Below, piece by piece: positions 25,738 to 34,944 of a DNA stretch of 64,000 bases (position 1 is the first letter of the stretch; the number at the start of each line of letters is the position of its first letter). This DNA comes from Nocardia carnea (GTDB taxonomy: Bacteria; Actinomycetota; Actinomycetes; Mycobacteriales; Mycobacteriaceae). The stretch covers positions 53,796 to 117,795 of the forward strand of contig NZ_JARWNW010000237.1 of NCBI RefSeq assembly GCF_029868325.1, read 5' to 3'. The position numbers were made by a program, and so were the translations under genes. The notes beneath the pieces were generated by a model. It had not been told where the DNA came from, did no database searches, and saw only the letters and a list, made by a program, of their open reading frames with translations.

Positions 25738-25763
25738 GGCTGAACCCCGGCTCGGGTTCAGCC
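25738..25763. terminator. Hairpin between convergent thioesterase and choD
   Basis: Perfect 10-base arms GGCTGAACCC (25738-25747) and GGGTTCAGCC (25754-25763) with a 6-base loop; the right arm overlaps the end of choD. A smaller CCCCG-ttc-CGGGG hairpin precedes it. Confidence 0.7.
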
Positions 25764-27476
25764 GGCCGCGGGATCGGTGACGGGCGTAATCGGCAACCGC
25801 AGTGCGCCCGGCGCCGATTCCGGCACCACCGGTGCCATCGGTGCCACCGGTGCGATCCGGCGATACCCGTCGCCCTGGGCCGGCCGGGTGTCCTGCTCGC
25901 CCTTGTTCGGCCAGTACGCGGCGGCCCGCTCGGCCTGTGCGGTAATGGTCAGCGACGGATTCACCCCCAGGTTCGCCGAGACCGCCGCACCGTCGACCAC
26001 ACTCAGCGTCGGATACCCGAAAACCCGGTGGTAGGCGTCGATCACCCCGGCCTCCCGGTCCGCGCCGATGGCGGCGCCGCCGAGGAAATGCGCGGTGAGC
26101 GGGATATTGAACACTTCGCCCCACGTTCCGCCCGCGGTTCCGCCGATCTGCTCGGCCACCCGCCGGGTTGCCTCGTTACCCGCGGGAATCCACGTCGGGT
26201 TGGGTTGTCCGTGCCCTTGCCGGCTGGTCAGTTTCCGTCCGAACAGGCCGCGTTTGGTGTAGGTGGTGATGGAGTTGTCCAGGTGCTGCATCACCAGCGA
26301 GATGATGGTGCGTTCACTCCAGTTGCGGACACTGAGGAAACTGATCAGCAGCAGCGGATGCCGCAGCGCGATCCCCAGGAACCGCAGCCACCGTGGGAGC
26401 CGGCCGCCGCCGTCGACCATGAGTGTCTGCAACAGGCCCATCGCGTTCGAACCCTTCCCGTAGCGCACGGGTTCGATATGGGTGTCGGGGGTCGGGTGGA
26501 TCGACGAGGTGATCGCCACGCCCCGGGTGAAATCCTGGCCGGGCGCGAGTTTCTTGGTGGCGGCGCCGACGATGGATTCGGAGTTGGTGCGAGTGAGCAG
26601 GCCGAGCCGGTCGGAGAGGCCAGGCAGGATCCGGCGGTCACGCATATCGTGCAGCAGCCGCTGGGTGCCCAGTGTGCCGGCGGCGAGCACGACCTGCCGT
26701 GCGGTGTAGGTGGTGCGCTGTTTGCGAATCCATGCGCCGGTACGTTCCGCCGCGACGACCCAGCTGCCGTCGGCCTGCGGGCGCAGTTCGGTGACCGTGG
26801 TCATCGGCACCACCTGCGCCCCCGCCTGTTCGGCCAGATACAGATAGTTCTTGACCAGAGTGTTCTTCGCGCCGTACTTGCAGCCGACCATGCAGTCGCC
26901 GCATTCGACACAGCCCGTGCGGGCCGGGCCGACACCACCGAAGTAGGGATCGTCGACGGTTTCCCCCGGTTCGCCGAAGAACACCCCGACCGGTGTCTGA
27001 ACGAAGGTGTCACCGACGCCCATATCCTCGGCGACCTGGCGGAACACCTCGTCCGCCGGGGTCATATGCGGATTCTGCACCACGCCCAGCATGCGTTTCG
27101 CCTGCTCGTAGTACGGCGTGAGCTCGGCGCGCCAGTCGGTGATATCACGCCATTGCGCGTCCTGGAAGAACGGCTCCGGCGGAACGTAGAGCGTGTTGGC
27201 GTAGTTCAGTGAGCCGCCACCGACCCCGGCCCCGCCGAGGATGAGCACATTGCGTAGGGGATGGATGCGCTGGATTCCGTAGCAGCCCAGTTTCGGTGCC
27301 CACAGGAATTTCCGCAGGTCCCAGCTTGTCTTCGGCAGCTCGTCATCGGAGTAGCGACGGCCCGCCTCGAGCACGCCGACGCGGTAGCCCTTTTCCACCA
27401 GTCGCAGCGCGGTGACACTGCCACCGAAGCCGGACCCGACGACGAGTACATCGAAATCCGTGGTCGCCTCGGCCAT
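25758..27476 (-). CDS. choD: Cholesterol-oxidase-like GMC flavoprotein ChoD
   Basis: A 572-residue FAD enzyme that closely follows the remembered sequence of mycobacterial ChoD. Shared stretches are VVGSGFGGSVTALRLVEKGY, TSWDLRKFLWAP, GCYGIQRIHPLRN, GVGGGSLNYANTLYVPPEPF, a Cys-rich GCVECGDCMVGCKYGAKNTL, HLDNSITTYTKRG and PTLSVVDGAAVSANLGVNPS. ChoD homologues are annotated as cholesterol oxidases; the physiological substrate in mycolata is still debated. The ATG at 27476 gives the family N-terminus. A divergent TetR gene with a WHG domain lies 117 bases away and may control it. Confidence 0.9.
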   Translation of the reverse strand: MAEATTDFDVLVVGSGFGGSVTALRLVEKGYRVGVLEAGRRYSDDELPKTSWDLRKFLWAPKLGCYGIQRIHPLRNVLILGGAGVGGGSLNYANTLYVPPEPFFQDAQWRDITDWRAELTPYYEQAKRMLGVVQNPHMTPADEVFRQVAEDMGVGDTFVQTPVGVFFGEPGETVDDPYFGGVGPARTGCVECGDCMVGCKYGAKNTLVKNYLYLAEQAGAQVVPMTTVTELRPQADGSWVVAAERTGAWIRKQRTTYTARQVVLAAGTLGTQRLLHDMRDRRILPGLSDRLGLLTRTNSESIVGAATKKLAPGQDFTRGVAITSSIHPTPDTHIEPVRYGKGSNAMGLLQTLMVDGGGRLPRWLRFLGIALRHPLLLISFLSVRNWSERTIISLVMQHLDNSITTYTKRGLFGRKLTSRQGHGQPNPTWIPAGNEATRRVAEQIGGTAGGTWGEVFNIPLTAHFLGGAAIGADREAGVIDAYHRVFGYPTLSVVDGAAVSANLGVNPSLTITAQAERAAAYWPNKGEQDTRPAQGDGYRRIAPVAPMAPVVPESAPGALRLPITPVTDPAAG

Positions 27477-27593
27477 GGACTACTCCTTGCTTCGGAAGGG
27501 TCAGCAGTGACTGGCGGTAACATTAACACAATGGACTGGGAGCGCTGATCACTTTTGTTGACACCGCTCTCCGAAATGGTCAGGCTGGTGCGG

Positions 27594-28283
27594 GTGACCA
27601 CCCCTCGTGCCCGGGCTCGCGCCCAGACCATGTCGGATATCCTGCGCATCGCGCGCGAACATCTTGCCACCGGCGGCGCCTCGGCCCTGTCGTTGCGGGC
27701 CGTCGCCCGCGATCTCGGAGTGGTCTCCTCGGCGGTCTACCGCTACGTCCGCAGTCGCGACGAACTGCTGACCCTGCTCGTGGTCGACGGCTACGACGCC
27801 CTCGGCGACGCCGTCGACGCCGCGCTCGCCGACGCCGGCGACGACCCCGTCGAACGCCTGCGGATCACTGCACGCGCCGTCCGCGCCTGGGCGCTGGCCG
27901 AACCGGCGTGGTACGGGCTGCTGTTCGGCACCCCGGTCCCCGGCTACACCGCACCGGCCGACCGCACGGTCATCCCGGGAACACGGGTGATCCTCACGCT
28001 GGTCCGGATCATCGCGGACGCCCACGCCCGGCAGCTGTTGACCCGCCCGGCCGTGGACCCGCCCGTCCCGAGCGCCCTGTCCCGCGATTTCACCCGCATC
28101 CGTGACGAGTTCGGCATGGATCTCCCCGACTGGGCCCTCGCCCGCGCGCTCACCGTCTGGTGCACCTTGTTCGGGGCCGTGAGTTTCGACGTCTTCGATA
28201 TGTACGGCGGCGATACCTTCACCGACCGGGGACAGGTATTCGACCTGCATATCGCGGCGCTGGAGGCACTGCTCGGCGCCTGA
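27594..28283 (+). CDS. TetR regulator with WHG C-terminal domain
   Basis: About 229 residues. The HTH is at about 12-60 (MSDILRIAREHLATGGASAL, then SLRAVARDLGVVSSAVYRYV). The C-terminal domain has the WHG-type helices AVRAWALAEPAWYGLLFGTP and ALARALTVWCTLFGAVSFDV FD. It is divergent from choD. The GTG at 27594 (MTTPRARARAQTM) is chosen as the family-like start; the ATG at 27576 and TTG at 27555 are alternatives, and none has a good ribosome binding site. It ends only 5 bases before the stop of the convergent AI-2E gene. Confidence 0.87.
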   Translation: MTTPRARARAQTMSDILRIAREHLATGGASALSLRAVARDLGVVSSAVYRYVRSRDELLTLLVVDGYDALGDAVDAALADAGDDPVERLRITARAVRAWALAEPAWYGLLFGTPVPGYTAPADRTVIPGTRVILTLVRIIADAHARQLLTRPAVDPPVPSALSRDFTRIRDEFGMDLPDWALARALTVWCTLFGAVSFDVFDMYGGDTFTDRGQVFDLHIAALEALLGA

Positions 28284-28288
28284 ACCGC

Positions 28289-29479
28289 TCACGCCTTCTC
28301 GGCGGCACCGCCATCGTCGACCGGCACCGGCTCCTCGGATACCTCCGCGCCACCACCGGACCGGGCGACCTCCACGTCGACCTGTTCGCTGATATAGCGA
28401 ATAACCACCGCCACCACGGCCACCACGGGAACCGCCAGGAACGCGCCGGTGATCCCGTACAGCGTGCCGCCCCCGGTAACTGCCAGCAACACCACGACCG
28501 CATGCAGTTTCATGGTCCGGCTCTGCAACACCGGCTGCAACACATTGCCCTCGAGCTGCTGCACCGCGATGATGATCACCAACACGATCAACGCCGTGGT
28601 GAATCCGTTGCCCACCAGCGCCACCAGCACCGCGAGCGCACCCGCGACGAACGCGCCCACCATCGGGATGAATCCGCCGAGGAACGTCAGGGCCGTCAGC
28701 ACACCCCACAGCGGCACCCCGAGAATCACCAGGCCGAGGCCGATGAAGAAGGCGTCGATAAAACTGACCAGCGCCTGCGTGCGAATGAACCCCCCGAGTA
28801 CCTGCCACACCCGGACCAGCACTTCCTCGAAATGCCGTCCGCTGCGACCGCCGATGAACTTGTGCAGCCACGGCAGGAATTTGGGCCCGTCCTTGATGAA
28901 GAAGAACGACAGGACCAGCACGAGGAAGATGGTGACCAGCACCGAGGTCGCGGTGCTGACCCCGGTGAACACCCCCGAGGCTATCTGTTCGGCACTGGAC
29001 TGCACCCGCTCGACAACAGCGTCGACCGCCGAATCCAGCTGTTCGTCGCGGATGTTCAGCGGCGGCCCCTGCAGCCAGTCCCGGACGGTGTTGATCCCGC
29101 CGGTGGCCTTGTCGGAGAGTTCGGGCATCTGATCGACCACCGACGGCACGATCAGCGCGATCCCGCCCGCGAGCACCCCGATGAACCCGACCAGCGTGAG
29201 CGATGCCGCGGCCGCCGGCGGCAGACCGGCCCGCATCAGCAGCCCGGTCGGCGGCCACAGCACGGTGGCGATCACGATCGCCAGCAGCACCGGTAACAGC
29301 ACCACCCACAGTTTCGCCGCGAGGAACCCGAGCACCCAGGCCCCGGCCGCGATCGCCACGATGCACAACGCCCATTTCGCGAGCCACAGCACCCCGGAAC
29401 CGATCACGTCCCCCCGGTCGAGCCGGGTGCCGGCGGACGCTCCGGTGCTGTCGTCGCGGATTTCCTTCTCCCCGTTCAC
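28289..29479 (-). CDS. AI-2E family transporter
   Basis: A 396-residue polytopic membrane protein with seven to eight predicted helices. Family landmarks are LPVLLAIVIATVLWPPTGLL, the long amphipathic middle, SFFFIKDGPKFLPWLHKFIG, FIDAFFIGLGLVILGVPLWG and LTFLGGFIPMVGAFVAGALA with the QQLEGNVLQPVLQSRTMKLH loop. Members were named after TqsA (AI-2 export), but related proteins export other solutes or act as Na+/H+ antiporters, so the substrate is open. The C-terminal 35 residues are acidic and variable. Confidence 0.88.
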   Translation of the reverse strand: MNGEKEIRDDSTGASAGTRLDRGDVIGSGVLWLAKWALCIVAIAAGAWVLGFLAAKLWVVLLPVLLAIVIATVLWPPTGLLMRAGLPPAAAASLTLVGFIGVLAGGIALIVPSVVDQMPELSDKATGGINTVRDWLQGPPLNIRDEQLDSAVDAVVERVQSSAEQIASGVFTGVSTATSVLVTIFLVLVLSFFFIKDGPKFLPWLHKFIGGRSGRHFEEVLVRVWQVLGGFIRTQALVSFIDAFFIGLGLVILGVPLWGVLTALTFLGGFIPMVGAFVAGALAVLVALVGNGFTTALIVLVIIIAVQQLEGNVLQPVLQSRTMKLHAVVVLLAVTGGGTLYGITGAFLAVPVVAVVAVVIRYISEQVDVEVARSGGGAEVSEEPVPVDDGGAAEKA

Positions 29480-29546
29480 CCGGCCAGTCTCGCACGACCG
29501 GCCGGCCCGGGCAGTGCACCACCTCGGCGGCGCGGTCGACGCCGGG

Positions 29547-30872
29547 TCAGCGCGGCACGGTCAGCTGATCGGTACAACTGGACATCCCGTCCACGATCGA
29601 GCAGGCCGCCGGAGCCCGGGTCGGCCGGTAGTCGCCGGGTACACCACCGTGGCGAGTGATCGCGGTGTAGGCGGCGACCGCATCGGTGGGGCGGCGGGTG
29701 AGTGCCGGATCGCCGAGAACGTCGACGGTGTAGAGCCCGAACCGCGGCGTGTAGGAACCCCACTCGTAGTTGTCGGTGAGGCTCCAGTAGTTGTACCCCA
29801 TGAGGTTCATCCCGTCGGCGGCCGCGCGTTGCAGCCAGTACACGGTGTCACGGAGCAGGTCTGCCCGGGTGTAACCGTCGGCGCGGGGTCTGCCGTTCTC
29901 GGTCGGCATACCGTTCTCCACAATGTAGAGCGGTTTACCGGGGAACCGCCGCGCGTAATGGTCGAGCGCGTAGTAGATGCCCTCGGCCTGCAGCGACAGC
30001 GTCCACAATTTCCCGGGGTCCGGGAACTGGGTGAGCAGGCTGTGCGGGGAGAACCCGTAGTAGTAGTCGATCCCGATGTAGTCCAGCCGCGCACCGATCC
30101 GGTCCACGAACGCACCGTTGATCACATCGTCGGTGGCCGGGATGTAGGCGACATTGCTGCTGACCATCGCCCCCGGCTGCACACGGTGGATATGGTCGTA
30201 GGCGGCGTCGTGCGCGAGGGCCATCCGTTCCTGCATCAGCGGGATATCGCCGACGCCGATCCCGCCGTACCGCACCTCGTTCATGAGGTAGGCCGCGGGT
30301 TCGTTGAAGGTGACCCACAGTGGGTCGGCCGCCGCATACCGGTCGACGACGGTCCGGGCGTTGGCCAGCCAATCGTCGACCATGCCCGCGCGCCGCCAGC
30401 CGCCGCGTTCGGCCTGCCATCCCGGATACACCCAGTGATCGAGGGTGAGCATCGGCCGCATTCCCGCCGCGCGAATGGCGCCGACGACCTCGTCGTAGAA
30501 CCGGAACCCGGCCTCGTCCCATTCGCCGGGGCGCGGTTGTACCCGGGCCCATTCGATTCCGATCCGGTACACCCGCACACCCAGTTCCGCCGCCAGCGCG
30601 ATATCGGCCCGGAACCGCGAATAGAAGTCGACGGAATCGCGGTAGGGGTCCTCGGTTTGCCCGGCTGCGATATAGCGGGTCCAGTTGCTGTCCGGTGCAT
30701 GCCCCTCGGATTGGAACCCCGACGACGCCACACCCCACAGGAATTCGGGTCCCAATGGTGCGACCTCCAGCGGGGGAGCGGGGCGCGCCGCCACCGGCCC
30801 CGTACCCAGTGCGAGCGTCCCGGCGGCCAGCGCCCCGGTGGTCAGAAATCGACGACGGTTCCACGGATCCAT
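29547..30872 (-). CDS. Tat-exported glycoside hydrolase family 1 protein
   Basis: A 441-residue retaining beta-glycosidase. GH1 hallmarks are the acid/base in VTFNEPAAY and the nucleophile in YIVENGMPTE, plus an early FLWGVASSGFQSEGHAPDSN and late GYNYWSLTDNYEWGSYTPRF. The N-terminus NRRRFLTTGALAAGTLALGT is a twin-arginine (Tat) signal. GH1 enzymes are usually cytoplasmic, so secretion is notable. A C-terminal tail with AACSIVDGMSSC may form a disulfide. ATG 30872 follows GAGGAGGCCGATTTCG; an upstream start would bury the Tat signal. Confidence 0.88.
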   Translation of the reverse strand: MDPWNRRRFLTTGALAAGTLALGTGPVAARPAPPLEVAPLGPEFLWGVASSGFQSEGHAPDSNWTRYIAAGQTEDPYRDSVDFYSRFRADIALAAELGVRVYRIGIEWARVQPRPGEWDEAGFRFYDEVVGAIRAAGMRPMLTLDHWVYPGWQAERGGWRRAGMVDDWLANARTVVDRYAAADPLWVTFNEPAAYLMNEVRYGGIGVGDIPLMQERMALAHDAAYDHIHRVQPGAMVSSNVAYIPATDDVINGAFVDRIGARLDYIGIDYYYGFSPHSLLTQFPDPGKLWTLSLQAEGIYYALDHYARRFPGKPLYIVENGMPTENGRPRADGYTRADLLRDTVYWLQRAAADGMNLMGYNYWSLTDNYEWGSYTPRFGLYTVDVLGDPALTRRPTDAVAAYTAITRHGGVPGDYRPTRAPAACSIVDGMSSCTDQLTVPR

Positions 30873-30992
30873 CGAAATCGGCCTCCTCTTCTGCACCCCG
30901 CCCGGTACTGGCCCCGACGCCACAGCCTAACGGCCGGAGCCGAACCGATCCGCTGTTCCGCCGACAAGAGCAGACCGTCTTATGAACCTAGA

Positions 30993-31012
30993 TACTCAGA
31001 TATGCGCATCTA
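30993..31012. repeat. 20-bp direct repeat, left copy
   Basis: TACTCAGATATGCGCATCTA, 18 of 20 identical to 37408-37427 in the same orientation. The core GATATGCGCATCTA (30999-31012) is perfectly shared and itself nearly palindromic. It lies in the AT-richer 217-base gap between the GH1 and mqo genes. Confidence 0.55.
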
Positions 31013-31089
31013 ACAATGTATGGGTCTGCTCAGCGATTCTCTCTCTCAAAACCCGCACGCTCCAAGACGACACCGAGGCAGGGGAGTGA

Positions 31090-32538
31090 TCAGTCGTCAC
31101 GAAACCCGACCTCATGCACCGGAAACAGGGTGCGCAGCGCCGGTTCCCATCGCGCGGTGTCCTGTGGAAAGCAGCGACCCACCAGTTCCCGCATAATCGC
31201 CGGGGCGGTAGATGCCCCGGGTGAAGCCCCGAGCAGGCCGGCGATCGTACCGTCCGCCGCGGTGACCAGTTCCGTACCGAAGGTCAGAACCCCGACCTTG
31301 CGTGGGTCCGGTAGCACGAGCTGGGCGCGCTGCCCGGCCTGTATCGGATACCAGTCCGCCGGGTCCGCCTCGGGGTAGAAGCGGCGCAGCTGCGCGAACT
31401 TCCGGCGGCGAGTGGCGAGTAGCTGTCCGACCAGATACCGGACCAGCCCGAGGTTCTGCAGGCCCGCGGCGAGCAGAACAGGAATATTCGTCCAGCGCAG
31501 TGTCGCGAAAAGCTCCGTCGGGCGACCGTATTTGAGCAGCCGGGTACTGAATGTGGCGTAGGGCCCGAACAGCAGCGCTTCGCGACCTTCCACAATGCGT
31601 TTGTCCAGATGGGGCACCGACATCGGGGGAGCGCCGAGGGCTGCCCGGCCGTACACTTTGGCGTTGTGGCGGTCGGCTACGGCGGGTCGGTCGGTGCGCA
31701 GGAACTGGGCGCCGAACGGGAAAACGGCGTAGCCGCGAACCTCCGGGAGACGGGCCTTCTGCAGCAGCCGCAGCGTCTGCCCACCGGCGCCGACGAAAAC
31801 GAACCGCGCTCGAATCACCCGGCGCGTCCTGGTATTGCGGTCACGCACCCGCAGTCGCCAGATTCCGTCGGCATCCCGCCGCAAGCCGGTCACCTCGTGG
31901 CCGAGCAGCACATGCGCCCCGTTTCCGGTCGCGACCTCGGTGAGCGCCGTGGTCAAAGCACCGAAATCGATGTCGGTGCCGGCTCGGTGACGCGTGGCGG
32001 CCAGAGGCTCGCCCGGTGCGCGTCCGGCCATGATCAGCGGCGCCCATTCGGCGATGGTAAGAGGGTCCTCGCTGTACTCCATCCCCGCGAACAGCGGCAG
32101 CGACCGCAGGGTTTCGTAGCGCCGCTGAAGATAGGCGATATCGCGTTCGCCGAAGGCGACTGTCATATGCGGCGCCGGATTGAGGAAGGAGGCCGGGTGG
32201 GGGAGGGAGCCGTCGTCCAGCAGCGCATCCCAGAATTGTCGCGAGAGGTGAAACAGCCGGCCGATATTCGCGGCCCTCTCCGGTTCGGCGGGGTCGGGCA
32301 TATAGTTCGGTTCGCACAGTCCCGAATGTCCGGTGCCGGCGTTGTTCCAGGGGCCGGAACTCTCCCCGGCGAGCTCGTCGAGGCGTTCGATCAGCACCGT
32401 CGACCAATTGGGTTCCAGTTTCGCCAGCATTGCGCCGAGCGTCGCGGACATGATGCCGCCGCCGATCAAAGCCACATCGAGTACATCTTCTCCTGCTTCC
32501 ATCGTTCCCGGAACCTCGGCTGTTCTGCGGAATGTCAT
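31090..32538 (-). CDS. mqo: Malate:quinone oxidoreductase
   Basis: A 482-residue FAD-dependent peripheral membrane enzyme that oxidises malate to oxaloacetate and reduces quinone. Recognised by DVALIGGGIMSATLGAMLAK (FAD motif, about 20-40), SSGPWNNAGTGHSGLCEPNY, VFVGAGGQTLRLLQKARLPE, GYAVFPFGAQFLRTD and the end region GASPGASTAPAIMRELVGRC. Length fits the family (about 490-500). ATG 32538 follows AGGAGGCAGCAGC. It diverges from a LysR gene; LysR control is plausible. Confidence 0.95.
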   Translation of the reverse strand: MTFRRTAEVPGTMEAGEDVLDVALIGGGIMSATLGAMLAKLEPNWSTVLIERLDELAGESSGPWNNAGTGHSGLCEPNYMPDPAEPERAANIGRLFHLSRQFWDALLDDGSLPHPASFLNPAPHMTVAFGERDIAYLQRRYETLRSLPLFAGMEYSEDPLTIAEWAPLIMAGRAPGEPLAATRHRAGTDIDFGALTTALTEVATGNGAHVLLGHEVTGLRRDADGIWRLRVRDRNTRTRRVIRARFVFVGAGGQTLRLLQKARLPEVRGYAVFPFGAQFLRTDRPAVADRHNAKVYGRAALGAPPMSVPHLDKRIVEGREALLFGPYATFSTRLLKYGRPTELFATLRWTNIPVLLAAGLQNLGLVRYLVGQLLATRRRKFAQLRRFYPEADPADWYPIQAGQRAQLVLPDPRKVGVLTFGTELVTAADGTIAGLLGASPGASTAPAIMRELVGRCFPQDTARWEPALRTLFPVHEVGFRDD

Positions 32539-32617
32539 GCTGCTGCCTCCTGAAGGGCGTGTGCACGTATCGTGGCGCCACCGGCAGCAATCCGTCTACG
32601 GCCAATATTGCTCGAAT

Positions 32618-32637
32618 ATCATCCATATATGGATGAT
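32618..32637. promoter_or_regulatory. Perfect 20-bp palindrome over the LysR start
   Basis: ATCATCCATATATGGATGAT is a perfect 20-base palindrome whose right half contains the LysR start codon (ATG 32629-32631). It is centred 90 bases from the mqo start. A site covering a start codon suits autorepression and suggests a leaderless or very short-leader transcript. Confidence 0.55.
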
Positions 32638-33525
32638 TCGTTCAGGTCGCAGACAGAGGAGCTGGTTCCGCTGCTGGCCGCGTTCGCCACCGCCGCCGAC
32701 GAGGGCCATATCACCCGGGCCGCACAGCGGTTGGGTGTTCCGCAGTCCTCCCTGAGCCGGCGCCTGAAAGCGGTCGAGCGGTCGGTCGGTGTGCCGCTTT
32801 TCCAGCCGCTGGGCCGCGGTATCGCACTCACCGCCGCGGGTCGCGAACTGTTCGATCGCACCCGGGATCTGGTCGGTGCCCTGGACGACGCGGTTACAGT
32901 GGTGCGCGGCCACGCCGACCCCGACAGGGGCCTGGTCCGGTTCGGGTTCCCACTCACCCTCGGTCCGGTGAGCATCCCGTCGCTGCTGGCGGATTTCCAC
33001 GGCAGCGCACCACGGATCCGGCTCTATCTCGTCCAGGCCCATGGTGAGGCCTTGGCGGAGATGATCCGCGACGGCCGGCTGGACCTCGCGGTGATGATCC
33101 CTGCTCCCACAGATCTGCCCGCGATCACCCTGGGGCACCAGCGCATCCACCTCTACGTCGGCCGCGATCACCGGCTGGCCGGGCAGGGTACCGCCGAACT
33201 CTCCGCTCTCGCCGGGGAATCGTTCATCGCGAACCCACCGACTTACCACCTACGGCATCTACTCGATACGCAATGTGCCGCGGCAGGGTTCACCCCCAAG
33301 GTGGTATTCGAGATCACCGAATTCGACACCCTACGCGCCCTCGTCGCCCGGAATCTCGGCATCGCGTTACTTCCCGAACCCGAAACACCGCACCCGGACC
33401 TGCACCGCATCGCGCTGAGCATCCCGGTCGAGCGAAGTATCGGCCTGGTGTCCGGGCACCACCGCCCCACCCCGGCCGTGGCCCGCCTCCGCGATTTCGT
33501 CGCCCGCCACCCGTCTCCGGCGTGA
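32629..33525 (+). CDS. LysR-family transcriptional regulator
   Basis: A 298-residue LTTR. The winged HTH is at about 15-70 (LLAAFATAADEGHITRAAQR, then LGVPQSSLSRRLKAVERSVG). The effector domain starts near residue 100 (GLVRFGFPLTLGPVSIPSLL ADF) and includes a typical ARNLGIALLPEPE near the end. It is divergent from mqo. ATG 32629 gives MDDSFRSQTEEL and sits inside the perfect palindrome; no ribosome binding site precedes it. The effector is unknown, although a dicarboxylate would fit mqo control (inference). Confidence 0.9.
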   Translation: MDDSFRSQTEELVPLLAAFATAADEGHITRAAQRLGVPQSSLSRRLKAVERSVGVPLFQPLGRGIALTAAGRELFDRTRDLVGALDDAVTVVRGHADPDRGLVRFGFPLTLGPVSIPSLLADFHGSAPRIRLYLVQAHGEALAEMIRDGRLDLAVMIPAPTDLPAITLGHQRIHLYVGRDHRLAGQGTAELSALAGESFIANPPTYHLRHLLDTQCAAAGFTPKVVFEITEFDTLRALVARNLGIALLPEPETPHPDLHRIALSIPVERSIGLVSGHHRPTPAVARLRDFVARHPSPA

Positions 33526-33773
33526 CCGGGTCGCGCTTGACGGGTGGCCGGTCAGCCTGCGGCCGTATCGGTGGTTGTCGTCAATGCCATCCGTGGCCGG
33601 GTGCGTTGACCGGGGCGATGCTCGCCGGGGGCGCCCCTGATCGGCCGGACTCTGCGTGATCCGCTTTCAGGGGAGGGGACTGCAGCACCTTATAAAGGGT
33701 AGTGGGCAGGGAGTGGAGGCCCCGCGGGGGAGACCTGCAGGCAGCAGTCGGGCGAAGCGCCGACGCCTGATGC

Positions 33774-34688
33774 TCACGTTGTGGCGGCGTCCATCCGGAG
33801 TGCGACGCGCCCCATGTTGCGTCGTTCCTCGATCGACGCGATCGCCTCGTCGAGACGGTCGACCGCGAATACCGTGTGCTGCGGCCGGACCACGCCTTCG
33901 GCCAGCCACTTCCACAGTTGAGACCGATACGACTCGATCAGCTCCGGCTGCGTGCGGGCCAACAGCCCCACCGAGAATCCGGTGATCGTCTTCAGGTCCG
34001 CAAGCAAGCTGCCGACCTCGACCGAGCCGCCACCCGCGCTGTAGGCCACCAGCCTGCCGCGGGGAGCCAACGCCGTGACTGCGCGTGGCACCAGCGAGCC
34101 GCCGACACCGTCCACGATCACGTCGAACCGCTCGCCCCATGGATCGTCGTACGCCAGCACGGCATTCGCACCGCATGCCCGCACGAACCCGGCTTTGTCC
34201 GCTGTCCCGACCGCACCGACAACACGTCCGGCGCCCAGTGCGCGTGCGATCTGTACTGCCAGATGACCGGATCCGCTGGCGGCCGCGGTGATGAGCACCG
34301 ACTGCCCTGCGACGCGGCCACCCGAATGCACAGCGCCCATCGCTACCAGGCCACCGCGGACCATCGCGAGACCGTCGGCGGCATCGACGTCGGTGGGTAG
34401 TTCGGTGACCAGGGCCGGTGCGGCGAGCACATACTCGGCGTAGACCCCTTCGAACACCACGCCGCCGACCCGCTTGCCCAGCCACGTGCCGGGGACTTCC
34501 GGACCGATATCGACCACCGTGCCCACCATCTCACCGCCTGGTTCGGACGCGTCGCCCGCTCGTAGCATTCGCACCAGGCCGAGGTGGACACCGGCCAACT
34601 GTGTGCGCACCAACAGCTGGCCGGGGCCGGGCTCCGGCTGCGGTACCTCGACTGGCTGCGGGTCGCCGGAGAAGCGAAATTTTCGCAC
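33774..34688 (-). CDS. Zinc-independent MDR/quinone-oxidoreductase-like protein
   Basis: A 304-residue medium-chain dehydrogenase/reductase. The N-terminal GroES-like domain begins MRKFRFSGDPQPVEVPQPEP and has GGEMVGTVVDIGPEVPGTWL; the NADPH-binding motif is [20 protein letters not shown] (an AAxxxxG variant of AxxGxxG), followed by CGANAVLAYDD. The zinc ligands of alcohol dehydrogenases are absent, as in QOR-type enzymes. GTG start at 34688. It diverges from a TetR gene with direct repeats between them, a common drug- or quinone-responsive arrangement. Confidence 0.88.
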   Translation of the reverse strand: MRKFRFSGDPQPVEVPQPEPGPGQLLVRTQLAGVHLGLVRMLRAGDASEPGGEMVGTVVDIGPEVPGTWLGKRVGGVVFEGVYAEYVLAAPALVTELPTDVDAADGLAMVRGGLVAMGAVHSGGRVAGQSVLITAAASGSGHLAVQIARALGAGRVVGAVGTADKAGFVRACGANAVLAYDDPWGERFDVIVDGVGGSLVPRAVTALAPRGRLVAYSAGGGSVEVGSLLADLKTITGFSVGLLARTQPELIESYRSQLWKWLAEGVVRPQHTVFAVDRLDEAIASIEERRNMGRVALRMDAATT

Positions 34689-34878
34689 TGAGCATGCCTT
34701 TCGGGTGTTGATACCGGGGATTCCCCCGGCGAGAACTGGTCACTCGTCAGCTGGCGGAGCTGCCGCCCGGTCTGGGCGTCAGCTCCGCCGCTTCTTGCTC
34801 GGGGCCCTTACCGAGGGGCGTTCAGCAACTGTTTCGGGGCAGCATCTCACCCTCCTTTCCGGAATCTTACTATCGACG

Positions 34879-34933
34879 TAAGTTTATGGTGGAGGCATTT
34901 AATAGGTCAATAGTAAATTTAGGATGGAGGTAT
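34879..34933. repeat. Two 20-bp direct repeats at the MDR/TetR divergent promoter
   Basis: TAAGTTTATGGTGGAGGCAT (34879-34898) and TAAATTTAGGATGGAGGTAT (34914-34933) match at 16 of 20 positions with a 35-base period, about three to four helix turns. They sit in the most AT-rich part of the interval just before the TetR start, so they are likely binding sites for that TetR. Confidence 0.55.
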
Positions 34934-34944
34934 ATTCTGGGTTT

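Noticed and set aside
27549..29522. Long leftward frame of 657 residues overlapping the TetR and AI-2E genes
   Set aside because: Shadow of the AI-2E gene and antisense TetR; Gly/Arg-rich with no domain.
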